This document shows positions 26,943 through 35,420 of a DNA stretch of 64,000 nt, in pieces; within the stretch, counting starts at the first letter, position 1, and each line of letters opens with the position of its first letter. The notes under the pieces were generated by a model, which was given only the letters and a program-made list of their open reading frames with translations, made no database searches and was not told where the DNA came from. Made by a program: the position numbers and the translations under genes. This DNA comes from Lachnospiraceae bacterium (GTDB lineage: Bacteria > Bacillota > Clostridia > Lachnospirales > Lachnospiraceae): contig CAJTDB010000003.1 in NCBI GenBank assembly GCA_910574965.1, positions 124,001 through 188,000 on the forward strand, in the 5' to 3' direction.

Positions 26943-27998
26943 ATGGATGAACCGAATATTTTTGAGGAACTCTGTAGCTGCGAGCTCTGTCATCAGGCAC
27001 CCGCAGACCGATCAGAGAATCCGGATTCCCGGCTCTGCAGAAGATGCCGGGAACAGGCAGTCCGTTACCCGATCCCCTGGTTTTTCTATCCCATTGCTTT
27101 AATCGTCCTTCTGCTTACAGTCCTTGCCTATTTTAGGATGCCAAAAAGCCTTTCGGATTACCGGATTTATGCCTCTGCAGAAACGCAGATTGAAGATGGG
27201 ATGCTCTATGATACTCTGGGCCGGCTTATGGACGTGGTGGAGCGGCACCCAAATTCTACCGATCTGGCAGCCCGTCTGGTCACCCTTTCTATGGACTATG
27301 GATGCTACGATTTTGCAGCCTACTGCATGAACACCTATCTGGCCGGACGCTCCCTGTCCGACACTACATACGGAAATATGCTTCATTACCAGTCGGTCCT
27401 GAACCGTTATTATGATACCCTGGACGAACTGGATTCTTTAAGCGAACAGCTCGGAGAAGATACCCCCCAGGAGCTGGGCGCTGTCATCATCAAAGAAAAG
27501 CTGGAGGATATGAAGGACGATCCAAAGATGTCCCAGTCCGTCGTCTGGTACTACCTGTCCATGGTGGCCGACGACCCCCAGGAATCCATGACGTATCTTG
27601 AAAACTGTCTGGATGAAAATCCCATGAATTTTGCCGCTAGGACCCAGCTTGGCACCCTGTACCGGCGAAGGGGGGATTTGGACACTGCCCGCACTTATTA
27701 TGAGCAGGTACTTCGCTATGAGAAAACGGAAGCCCAGGCATGCAGATGCATGGCTGTTCTGGCCCTTTTGGAAAACCGCATGGACGAAGCCCTCTCCTAC
27801 GCCCGCACGGCTTATGAAAGCGATCCGGATGCCGACTACGTGCGGGAAACCTATCTGATTGTTTTATCCTTCCATCAGGATAAAGAAGAAATGAACCGGC
27901 TCCGTCAGGAATTAAGCGATGCAGGAACGCCGGTGGAGGAGGACACCGAAGCGCTTCTTCGGGGCGAAACAACACTTCAGGAATATTACATTGAATAA
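26943..27998 (+). CDS. Membrane-anchored TPR protein with N-terminal zinc-ribbon-like motif
   Basis: 351 residues. Residues 10-35 hold CSCELC and CRRC, a probable zinc site; a single transmembrane segment (PIALIVLLLTVLAYF) lies near 45-60; the remainder is helical with tetratricopeptide-like repeats (for example MNFAARTQLGTLYRRRGDLDTARTYYEQVL, shown here as pieces: TQLGTLYRRRGDLDTARTYY). The start ATG 26943 has AAGGAG upstream. It is followed 15 nt later by a membrane peptidase gene, suggesting a shared role in envelope or protein quality control; function unknown. Confidence 0.75.
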   Translation: MDEPNIFEELCSCELCHQAPADRSENPDSRLCRRCREQAVRYPIPWFFYPIALIVLLLTVLAYFRMPKSLSDYRIYASAETQIEDGMLYDTLGRLMDVVERHPNSTDLAARLVTLSMDYGCYDFAAYCMNTYLAGRSLSDTTYGNMLHYQSVLNRYYDTLDELDSLSEQLGEDTPQELGAVIIKEKLEDMKDDPKMSQSVVWYYLSMVADDPQESMTYLENCLDENPMNFAARTQLGTLYRRRGDLDTARTYYEQVLRYEKTEAQACRCMAVLALLENRMDEALSYARTAYESDPDADYVRETYLIVLSFHQDKEEMNRLRQELSDAGTPVEEDTEALLRGETTLQEYYIE

Positions 27999-28013
27999 AC
28001 AGGAGAACTACTT

Positions 28014-28550
28014 ATGATTATTCCAGGACTGGGGATTCTGATCTCCATCGTTACCTTTCCGGGCATTGCCGTCCATGAGTTTGCCCATCAGATCTTCTGC
28101 AGATTTCTGCGCATCCCGGTTTTCCGGGTGGTCTACTTCCGCGTGGGCAATCCATGCGGCTATGTGGAGCATGAAGCTTCCAAAGACCCTCTGAAAGTCT
28201 TCCTGACGTCCACAGGGCCTTTTCTGGTCAATACACTGTTTGGAATACTGATTCTGACCCCTGTCGCCATCCCGATTCTAAAGTTCCGGGAGTACACCGA
28301 TCCGCTGAACCTTTTGCTGGCCTGGCTTGGCTTCTCCATTCTCATGCACGCTTTCCCCAGCACAGGAGATGCGAAAAATATGATCGATCAGATTTTAAAA
28401 AATCCGGAAGTGGGCATCCTTCCAAAGATTCTGTCCGCTCCCGCAGTCGGGCTGATCTATGCAGGCGCTTTTGGATCCATCTTCTGGCTGGATCTTGTGT
28501 ACGCAGCGGCAGTTGCCATGTTAATCCCGAATCTGCTTGTAAGTATATAG
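28014..28550 (+). CDS. M50-like membrane metallopeptidase
   Basis: 178 residues with four or five hydrophobic segments. The first contains the zinc motif HEFAH (residues 21-25, in the HExxH pattern), preceded by PGIAV; a second conserved element is MHAFPSTGDAKNM, which supplies the usual Asp ligand position. This is a small site-2-protease-like fold. It is cotranscribed with the TPR protein. Substrate unknown. Confidence 0.8.
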   Translation: MIIPGLGILISIVTFPGIAVHEFAHQIFCRFLRIPVFRVVYFRVGNPCGYVEHEASKDPLKVFLTSTGPFLVNTLFGILILTPVAIPILKFREYTDPLNLLLAWLGFSILMHAFPSTGDAKNMIDQILKNPEVGILPKILSAPAVGLIYAGAFGSIFWLDLVYAAAVAMLIPNLLVSI

Positions 28551-28586
28551 CAGACCATCTTCTATTTCTTTCAGAAAAAGGAACAG

Positions 28587-28611
28587 CAGCCCCGCCGGAT
28601 CTGCGGGGCTG
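28587..28611. terminator. Terminator between convergent peptidase and serA1 genes
   Basis: A perfect 9-bp stem, CAGCCCCGC (28587-28595) with GCGGGGCTG (28603-28611). The minus-strand side continues CTGTTCCTTTTTC, favouring termination of the serine operon. Confidence 0.7.
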
Positions 28612-28635
28612 TCTGATACCTTTCTTATCAATGGA

Positions 28636-29796
28636 TTAAAGCACTCTCACTTTTAAAACACCTTTGATCTTCCGTATGGCCTCAATAGACATGTCGTCCG
28701 CTTCATTGGCCAGATCCATAATAACGTATCCGTATTCCCCTTTTGCCTCATTGCTCATTCTCTCAATGTTGATGCCCAGATCTCCGAATGCCGCTGTAAA
28801 CTTGGACAGCATATTGGGAATATTCCGATAAATAATGGTCACGCGCATGGCAAATCTGCAGACGCCCATGTCACAGTTTGGATAATTCACCGAATTATGA
28901 ATGTTGCCGTTCTCCAGATAATCCCGCACTTCCCGAACTGCCATAACCGCACAATTATCTTCTGACTCCGCTGTCGATGCACCCAGATGGGGAAATACAA
29001 TGGCATTTTTTAGAGAAGCGATATCCGATTCCGGGAAATCCGTCACGTACTTTCGAATCCGGTTCGTCCGAAGCGCTTCCACCAGCGCTTTTGTATCTAC
29101 CAGAGGGCCTCTTGCAAAATTCAGGAGCACCGCACTGCTTTTCATCTGCGCAAAAACAGAAGCATCAACCATGCCTTTTGTGCTGTCCATCAATGGTACA
29201 TGCAGCGTAATATAATCACACTCCTGGTAAATATCATTTACATCCGTAATATGCTTAACATCTCTGGAAAGCTTCCATGCAGCATTCACCGAGATATACG
29301 GATCATACCCATATACCTCCATTCCCAGTGCCGCCGCTGCGTTGGCCACCAGTATGCCGATGGCCCCAAGACCAATGACTCCAAGCTTTTTTCCCATGAC
29401 CTCATTGCCCGCAAATGCCTTTTTCTGTTTTTCTGCAAGCTGTGCAAGATCCTCATTCTGCCGCTCTGACCTTACCCAGTAATGGCCCCCGATAATATCC
29501 CTTGATGCCAGAAGCAGCCCTGCCAGCACCATCTCCTTCACTCCGTTGGCATTGGCTCCCGGCGTATTGAAGACCGCAATTCCCCGCTCAGAACATTTTC
29601 CGAGAGGAATATTGTTGACTCCTGCTCCAGCCCGGCCGATCACGCATACGCATTCCGGAATATCCATGTCATGCATAGCCGCACTTCTCACTAACACGGC
29701 ATCCGCGTCCGTAATGCGGTCTGTCCTGGCATAACTGCCGTCAAAATTTTTCAGTCCAACCTCTGCAATGGGGTTCAGGCAATAATACTGATACAT
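28636..29796 (-). CDS. serA: D-3-phosphoglycerate dehydrogenase, copy 1
   Basis: First step of serine synthesis: oxidises 3-phosphoglycerate with NAD. 386 residues, the short type with a C-terminal ACT domain. Motifs: VIGRAGAGVNNIPL, Rossmann GVIGLGAIGILVANAAAALGM (core GLGAIG), catalytic Arg in LLNFARGPLVD, Glu and His in FPESDI and FPHLGAST, ACT domain from MRVTIIYRNIPNMLSKF. Start at ATG 29796. Nearly the same protein as the gene at 31179; the copy lies after the DUF1015 gene and has its own structured leader. Confidence 0.93.
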   Translation of the reverse strand: MYQYYCLNPIAEVGLKNFDGSYARTDRITDADAVLVRSAAMHDMDIPECVCVIGRAGAGVNNIPLGKCSERGIAVFNTPGANANGVKEMVLAGLLLASRDIIGGHYWVRSERQNEDLAQLAEKQKKAFAGNEVMGKKLGVIGLGAIGILVANAAAALGMEVYGYDPYISVNAAWKLSRDVKHITDVNDIYQECDYITLHVPLMDSTKGMVDASVFAQMKSSAVLLNFARGPLVDTKALVEALRTNRIRKYVTDFPESDIASLKNAIVFPHLGASTAESEDNCAVMAVREVRDYLENGNIHNSVNYPNCDMGVCRFAMRVTIIYRNIPNMLSKFTAAFGDLGINIERMSNEAKGEYGYVIMDLANEADDMSIEAIRKIKGVLKVRVL

Positions 29797-29827
29797 AATT
29801 CTGGTCATTCTCCTTTTCTTAATAAAA

Positions 29828-29924
29828 GGATGTTGCATCATGCCCCTTCTGACTGCCGCCGCACTGAAAATGCGTATGCCAAGTATCGGCAGGTGTCAGA
29901 AAGAAACAGGATGCAGCATCCCCC
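29828..29924 (-). repeat. Structured leader element before serA copy 1
   Basis: Outer pairing GGATGTTGCATC (29828-29839) with GATGCAGCATCC (29910-29921), one mismatch; a second stem TTCTGAC/GTCAGAA; an inner CGCA/TGCG hairpin. The strand CATGCCCCTT matches the CCCCTT element at the same place in the pyk and groEL units, and CAAGTATCGG is shared with the serC leader. Confidence 0.6.
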
Positions 29925-29945
29925 GTGTTTTTACTGCTGTTCTTT

Positions 29946-31178
29946 TCAAATTTCGTGTATGAAGAGCCCGCTTAAAAGCTTCGGCTCAAACCAGGTGGAC
30001 TTAGGCGGCATTAAAAGTCCTGCATCTGACACCGCGAAAAGTTCCTGGATGGATGTAGGATACATGGCAAATGCCACTTCCATATCACTGTCCGCCCGGC
30101 ATTTTAATTCTTCGATTCCCCGGATTCCTCCGACAAAATCAATCCGCTCATCGGTCCGCGGATCTGTGATTCCCAGAACCGGGGCCAGAAGTTCCCTCTG
30201 CAGATAGGCCACATCCAGCCCCTCCACCGGATCGTCCTTTATGTATTCGGAACGCATGGTCATGCGGAACCAGTATCCATGCAGATACATGACCACCTGC
30301 CCCTTCTTTGCCGGTTTTTCCGGGCCTTCCACCAGAACTGTCTCAAACTTTTCCGATACTTTTCCCAGAAACTCCTCCATGGACAGCCCGTTCAGGTCTT
30401 TTACCACCCGGTTATAGTCCATAATCATCAGCTCATCATCCGGAAAGAGAACGGACAGGAAATAGTTAAACGCTTCCGTCCCGTCATAATTCGGATGCTG
30501 CTGCCGTCTCTTCAGCCCGACTTTCACCGCAGACGCCGTCCTGTGGTGTCCGTCGGCAATATAGACATTTTCCACCTTTGCAAATGCCTGTTCCAGTTCC
30601 TCCTGCATTTCCTTTTCCGTGATCTTCCATCCGGCATGACGGATTTTGTCCTCTGTCTCAAAAAGGAACTCCGGTTCTGACCGTTTGACTCTTCGGATCA
30701 TCTCCCGAATCTTTTCCTGCGAACGATAGGCCAGGAAGATCGGCCCTGTCTGGGCACCACACACATCTACATGCCGGATGCGGTCCGCCTCTTTCTCCGC
30801 TCTCGTATTTTCATGCCTACGGATCACCTGCCGTTCATAGTCATCAATGGACGCACATCCCACAATTCCGGTCTGGGACCGCCCCTCCATTGTCAGTTCA
30901 TAAATATAATAGACCGGCGACTCGTCTTTTACAAAAGAGCCGTCCTCCTGCATTTTCTGCAGGCGTTTTCTCGCCGCCTCATAGACCTCCTGTGCATACA
31001 TATCCTGTTCCGGCCCGAACAGGGTCTCCGGACGATCGATATTCAAAAAAGAGAGCGGTTTCCCCTCCACTGCACGTCTTGCTTCTTCTCTGTTGTATAC
31101 ATCATAAGGAAGAGCCGCGATCTTTGGCTCTAATCCTCTGGCCGGATGAATACAACAAAACGGCTTCACAACTGCCAT
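29946..31178 (-). CDS. DUF1015 family protein of the serine operon
   Basis: 410 residues, cytosolic, without transmembrane segments. Begins MAVVKPFCCIHPARGLEPKIAALPYDVYN and contains YIADGHHRTASA, a conserved DUF1015 motif. The start codon directly abuts the stop of serA copy 2 (31179), so the two are translationally coupled. DUF1015 genes are often linked to serC/serA in Clostridia; the reaction is unknown, although a kinase-like role in serine metabolism has been proposed for some members (recalled, not shown here). Confidence 0.88.
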   Translation of the reverse strand: MAVVKPFCCIHPARGLEPKIAALPYDVYNREEARRAVEGKPLSFLNIDRPETLFGPEQDMYAQEVYEAARKRLQKMQEDGSFVKDESPVYYIYELTMEGRSQTGIVGCASIDDYERQVIRRHENTRAEKEADRIRHVDVCGAQTGPIFLAYRSQEKIREMIRRVKRSEPEFLFETEDKIRHAGWKITEKEMQEELEQAFAKVENVYIADGHHRTASAVKVGLKRRQQHPNYDGTEAFNYFLSVLFPDDELMIMDYNRVVKDLNGLSMEEFLGKVSEKFETVLVEGPEKPAKKGQVVMYLHGYWFRMTMRSEYIKDDPVEGLDVAYLQRELLAPVLGITDPRTDERIDFVGGIRGIEELKCRADSDMEVAFAMYPTSIQELFAVSDAGLLMPPKSTWFEPKLLSGLFIHEI

Positions 31179-32342
31179 CTATTTCATCACCCTTACTTTC
31201 AGAACGCCTTTGATCTCTCGTATGGTATCAATCAAGGTGTCGTCTGCCTTGTTGGCCAGATCGATGATCACATAACCATACTCGCCTTTGGTTACATTAC
31301 TCATTCTTTCAATATTGATGCCCAGATCCCCGAACGCCGCTGCAAACTTTGTCAGCATATTCGGTATATTCCGGTGAATAATCGTGACACGCATGGCGTA
31401 CTTGCAGACACCCATGTCACAGTTTGGATAGTTTACGGAATTGTGAATGTTTCCGTTTTCCAGATAGTCTTTGATCTCTTGCACTGCCATAATGGCACAG
31501 TTGTCTTCGGATTCCTCTGTAGATGCTCCCAGATGCGGAAATACAATGGCATTTTTCATGGAAGCAATATCCGCTGTGGGGAAATCTGTCACATACTTAC
31601 GGATACGGTTTGTCCGAAGTGCCTCCACAAGCGCCTTGGAATCTACCAGCGGTCCTCTTGCAAAATTCAGAAGCACCGCGCTGCTCTTCATCTCCGCCAA
31701 GGCAGAGGAATCAATCATTCCTTTTGTGCTGTCCATTAATGGTACATGGAGCGTAATATAATCACACTCTCTGTAAATGTCTTTTACATCTGTAATATGT
31801 TTTACATCTCTGGAAAGTTTCCATGCGGCATTGACCGAAATATACGGATCATATCCATACACTTCCATCCCCAGCGCCGCCGCTGCATTGGCCACCAGTA
31901 TCCCGATGGCGCCAAGCCCGATAACTCCGAGCTTCCTGCCCATGATCTCATTGCCCGCAAATGCTTTTTTCTGCTTCTCCGCAAGCTGCTCCAGCTCCTC
32001 ATTCTGTCGCTCAGAGCGTACCCAGTAATGCCCTCCGATGATATCCCTGGATGCCAGGAGCAGCCCTGCCAGCACCATCTCTTTTACTCCGTTGGCATTT
32101 GCTCCCGGAGTATTAAAAACGGCGATCCCCTGCTCAGAACATTTTCCCAGAGGAATATTGTTGACCCCTGCCCCGGCCCTTCCGATTACACATACACTTT
32201 CCGGAAGTTCCATGTCGTGCATCGTGGCACTCCGCACCAGCACCGCGTCCGCATTCGCGATATTATCTGTCTTAGCATAATTGCCGTCAAAATTCTTCAG
32301 TCCAACCTCCGCGATGGGATTCAGACAATGATACTGATACAT
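31179..32342 (-). CDS. serA: D-3-phosphoglycerate dehydrogenase, copy 2
   Basis: 387 residues with the same domains as copy 1: NAD-binding core GLGAIG, ARGPLVD, HLGAST, and C-terminal ACT domain beginning MRVTIIHRNIPNMLTKF. Start at ATG 32342, which follows AGGAG and lies 4 nt after the serC stop, giving the order serC-serA-DUF1015. The two serA products differ mainly by conservative changes spread along the sequence. Confidence 0.93.
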   Translation of the reverse strand: MYQYHCLNPIAEVGLKNFDGNYAKTDNIANADAVLVRSATMHDMELPESVCVIGRAGAGVNNIPLGKCSEQGIAVFNTPGANANGVKEMVLAGLLLASRDIIGGHYWVRSERQNEELEQLAEKQKKAFAGNEIMGRKLGVIGLGAIGILVANAAAALGMEVYGYDPYISVNAAWKLSRDVKHITDVKDIYRECDYITLHVPLMDSTKGMIDSSALAEMKSSAVLLNFARGPLVDSKALVEALRTNRIRKYVTDFPTADIASMKNAIVFPHLGASTEESEDNCAIMAVQEIKDYLENGNIHNSVNYPNCDMGVCKYAMRVTIIHRNIPNMLTKFAAAFGDLGINIERMSNVTKGEYGYVIIDLANKADDTLIDTIREIKGVLKVRVMK

Positions 32343-32346
32343 AGTC

Positions 32347-33429
32347 CTACTTGTTCTCCTCTTCAAATTTTTTCATGAATGTAACCAGCGCCTCTACGCC
32401 TTCCTTCGGCATGGCATTGTAAATACTTGCCCTCATGCCGCCTACGCTTCTGTGGCCCTTCAGATTTACAAAGCCTGCTGCGTCCGCTGCCTTGACAAAT
32501 CTCGCATCCAGCTCCTGATTCCCAGTCACAAAAGGAACATTCATAAGGGAACGGTCTTCCTTTCTGACGGTCCCATGAAACAGACTGCTCCCATCCAGAT
32601 AATCGTAGAGGACTGCTGCCTTTTCTTCATTTCTCTGTTTCATCACCTCCAGTCCGCCCATCTTCTTCAGCCATTGAAATACTTTCCCGCAGGTATAAAT
32701 GCAGAAGCAGTTAGGCGTGTTATACAAAGACCCCGCATCTGCCTGAGTCTTATATTTCATGATCGTCGGTGTTCCCGGAAGCACTTCATCCGTAATCAGA
32801 TCCTCCCGGACTACAGCAATTACCATGCCCGCCGGACCGATATTTTTCTGAACACCGCCGTACATTACCGCATATTTTGACACATCTACCGGCTCCGACA
32901 AAAAGCAGGAAGATACATCTGCCACCAAATCCTTCCCCTTCGTATCCGGAAGGGTGTGAAACTTTGTTCCATAAATCGTATTGTTTTCACACAGATAGAC
33001 ATAATCTGCATTTTCACTCACCGGAAGATCCGTACAGTCCGGAATATAGGAAAACGTCTGATCTTCACTCGAAGCGATCTTATTGGCCGTTCCGTATTTT
33101 TTCGCCTCTTCATAGGCACGTTTCGCCCACTGTCCGGTAACGATATAGTCCGCCACCCGATTCTTCATCAGGTTCATGGGCACCGCTGCAAACTGCAGGT
33201 GCGCCCCGCCCTGGAGAAATAACACACGGTAATGGTCCGGAACGTTCAAAAGCTCCCGAAAATCCTGCTCCGCCGTCTGCAGAATCTCATCAAATGCTTT
33301 CGACCGATGGCTCATCTCCATCACAGACATTCCCGTGCCCCGGTAATCCATCATCTCCTCTGCAATTTCACGCAGTACCTCCTCTGGCAGCACCGCAGGC
33401 CCTGCCGAAAAATTGTAAACTCTCTTCAT
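32347..33429 (-). CDS. serC: Phosphoserine aminotransferase
   Basis: PLP enzyme that makes phosphoserine from 3-phosphohydroxypyruvate and glutamate, 360 residues. N-terminus MKRVYNFSAGPAVLPEEVL and the PLP lysine in MYGGVQKNIGPAG are diagnostic. The ATG at 33429 is chosen over a TTG 9 bp earlier because AGAGG lies about 10 nt upstream and the family begins here. Confidence 0.95.
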   Translation of the reverse strand: MKRVYNFSAGPAVLPEEVLREIAEEMMDYRGTGMSVMEMSHRSKAFDEILQTAEQDFRELLNVPDHYRVLFLQGGAHLQFAAVPMNLMKNRVADYIVTGQWAKRAYEEAKKYGTANKIASSEDQTFSYIPDCTDLPVSENADYVYLCENNTIYGTKFHTLPDTKGKDLVADVSSCFLSEPVDVSKYAVMYGGVQKNIGPAGMVIAVVREDLITDEVLPGTPTIMKYKTQADAGSLYNTPNCFCIYTCGKVFQWLKKMGGLEVMKQRNEEKAAVLYDYLDGSSLFHGTVRKEDRSLMNVPFVTGNQELDARFVKAADAAGFVNLKGHRSVGGMRASIYNAMPKEGVEALVTFMKKFEEENK

Positions 33430-33459
33430 ATTTCCCAATCCTCTTTCTCAAGACATAGA

Positions 33460-33560
33460 GGGGGATGTTACCCACGCCCTTCCAGACCACCCGCAGCGCT
33501 TGAAAAAAATTCCATCAAGTATTGTCAAGTATCGGAAATGAACATGAAGTAACATCCCCC
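33460..33560 (-). repeat. Structured leader element of serC
   Basis: 101 nt closed by a perfect 12-bp pairing, GGGGGATGTTAC (33460-33471) with GTAACATCCCCC (33549-33560). The enclosed strand has CGCCCTTCCAG in the place of the CCCCTT...CTGG segment of the other units and shares AAGTATCGG with the serA copy 1 leader. It fills most of the leader between the promoter and the serC ribosome binding site. Confidence 0.6.
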
Positions 33561-33592
33561 GGTAGTATCATATCTGCCCTTTATATCTTTTT

Positions 33593-33622
33593 ATTATATT
33601 ACATTTTTTATAGTAAAGTCAA
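33593..33622 (-). promoter_or_regulatory. Sigma-A promoter of the serC operon
   Basis: On the minus strand TTGACT (33622-33617) and consensus TATAAT (33598-33593) are separated by 18 bp; start predicted near 33586, about 25 nt before the leader element. Confidence 0.75.
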
Positions 33623-33651
33623 TATTTAAACGATGGAATGTGAAAATCGGC

Positions 33652-35325
33652 CTATTTTGCCAGGTCATCCTGGTCAAAGGCATTTTCAATGGGCGCGCCT
33701 GCAGGCACCATCGGAAACACTTTATCATCGCTGTCAATCTGGCAGTCTAAAAGCACCGGTCCCCCATGTGCAAACGCTTCCCGAAGAGCCGGGATAAATT
33801 CTTCCTTCTTTGTTACCCGGATCCCTTTGCACCCAAGTGCCTCTGCAACTTTCACAAAGTCTGCCTTGTCGTTCAGTATTGTAGCGGAATAACGTCCTTC
33901 GTAGAACAGGTTCTGCCACTGGCGGACCATTCCGAGCACATGGTTATTGATGACGACCTCGATAATCGGAATGTTGCAGCGTGCCGCTGTCGCCAGCTCG
34001 TTCATATTCATGCGGAAGCAGCCGTCTCCGGCAATATTGATGACCCGTTTGTCCGGCAGAGCTGTCTTGGCACCCATGGATGCCCCAAGACCGTAGCCCA
34101 TTGTCCCCAGGCCCCCTGAGGTCAAAAACGTGCGCGGACTGCGGTATTTGAAATACTGTGCCGCCCACATCTGATGCTGGCCTACTTCTGTACAGATAAC
34201 GGCATCTCCATTTGTCTCCTTGTAGATCTGCTCTACAATATAAGGACCTGTCAGCCCTTCCTCATTGTATTTCAGCGGAAAACGTGTTTTCAGATCGTCA
34301 ATATAAGCGATCCACTCTCCGTGTTCTTTCTGGGCAACAAGCGGATTCAGCTTCTTCAGCACCTCTTTTACATCACCGATGATGCTGGCATTGACCAGAA
34401 TATTTTTATTGATCTCCGCCGGATCCACATCGATCTGAAGGATTCTGGCATGTGTGGCAAAGCGGGAAGCATCTCCGAACACCCGGTCACTGAAACGGGC
34501 GCCGACCGTTACAAGGAGATCGCACTTGGACACGCCGAAATTTGCATATTTGGTACCATGCATCCCCAGCATCCCCGCATAGAGCGGATGTTCTCCGCTG
34601 AACGCACCTTTGCCCATCAGGGTATCACATACAGGCGCGTGCAGTTTCTCTGCAAATTCCAGAAGCTCCTTGGAAGCATTGGACGCAATGGCTCCGCCCC
34701 CCACAAAGATCATCGGCTTTTTTGCCTCATCGATGAGACGGACTGCTTCCTGCAGATCCTTCTCTTTGATCGTTGTGTTGTCCGGAAAAACGGCTTCCGG
34801 CACTTCTGATACATACTCGGTCTCATTAGCCGTTGCATCCTTGGTTACATCAATAAGCACCGGTCCCGGACGTCCGGATCTGGCAATCTTAAATGCCCGG
34901 CGGATCACTGCTGCTAAATCCTTTACATCTTTTACGATAAAATTATGTTTTGTCACCGGAATCGTAATGCCGGCTATGTCTACCTCCTGAAAACTGTCCT
35001 TTCCAAGAAGAGAGGTTCCCACATTGCATGTGATGGCAACCATGGGAATCGAATCCATATATGCAGTGGCGATTCCTGTGACCAGGTTGGTGGCTCCGGG
35101 CCCGGATGTGGCAAAGCAGACCCCGACTTTTCCGGACGCCCTTGCATAGCCGTCCGCCGCATGGGATGCCCCCTGCTCATGGGACGTAAGAATATGCCGG
35201 ATCTCCGGGTGTTTATATAATGCATCATAAATATTTAAGATCGCTCCGCCCGGATAGCCGAAGACAGTGTCCACGCCCTGTTCTTTCAGACAGGCGATGA
35301 CGATCTCTGCTCCTGATAAAATCAT
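33652..35325 (-). CDS. ilvB: Acetolactate synthase large subunit
   Basis: ThDP enzyme of branched-chain amino-acid synthesis, 557 residues. Motifs: catalytic Glu region HEQGASHAADGYARASGK, SGPGATNLVTGIA, and the ThDP motif GDGCFRMNMNELATAARCN with VVINN. Start at ATG 35325, 7 nt from AGGAG; the longer frame overlaps ilvD. No small-subunit gene (ilvN) is in the window, so regulation by valine would need a subunit encoded elsewhere. Likely cotranscribed with ilvD and leuB. Confidence 0.94.
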   Translation of the reverse strand: MILSGAEIVIACLKEQGVDTVFGYPGGAILNIYDALYKHPEIRHILTSHEQGASHAADGYARASGKVGVCFATSGPGATNLVTGIATAYMDSIPMVAITCNVGTSLLGKDSFQEVDIAGITIPVTKHNFIVKDVKDLAAVIRRAFKIARSGRPGPVLIDVTKDATANETEYVSEVPEAVFPDNTTIKEKDLQEAVRLIDEAKKPMIFVGGGAIASNASKELLEFAEKLHAPVCDTLMGKGAFSGEHPLYAGMLGMHGTKYANFGVSKCDLLVTVGARFSDRVFGDASRFATHARILQIDVDPAEINKNILVNASIIGDVKEVLKKLNPLVAQKEHGEWIAYIDDLKTRFPLKYNEEGLTGPYIVEQIYKETNGDAVICTEVGQHQMWAAQYFKYRSPRTFLTSGGLGTMGYGLGASMGAKTALPDKRVINIAGDGCFRMNMNELATAARCNIPIIEVVINNHVLGMVRQWQNLFYEGRYSATILNDKADFVKVAEALGCKGIRVTKKEEFIPALREAFAHGGPVLLDCQIDSDDKVFPMVPAGAPIENAFDQDDLAK

Positions 35326-35365
35326 ATTTTTTCTCCTATTAAAGTTCCGTATCTGTGACGTTGTT

Positions 35366-35416
35366 CCCCTGTAGGGGAAGAATTTATCCTCCACTTCGTG
35401 GCGAATAAATCCTTCC
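35366..35416 (-). repeat. Hairpin pair in the ilvD-ilvB intergenic region
   Basis: A long near-perfect hairpin 35376-35416 (GGAAG/CTTCC, ATTTAT/ATAAAT and CCAC/GTGG joined by single mismatches) is followed toward ilvB by CCCCT/AGGGG (35366-35377). Then GATACGGAAC leads into AGGAG, the same pre-ribosome-binding-site box seen after the tandem units. Confidence 0.55.
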
Positions 35417-35420
35417 GCCT

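Noticed and set aside
29828-29924. serA leader closing stem read as an intrinsic terminator (it is followed by TTTTATT)
   Set aside because: The two stem strands are about 70 nt apart with other stems between, unlike an intrinsic terminator.
33440-33600. T-box leader for the serC operon
   Set aside because: No AGGGTGGNACCGCG-type T-box sequence and no terminator after the closing stem.
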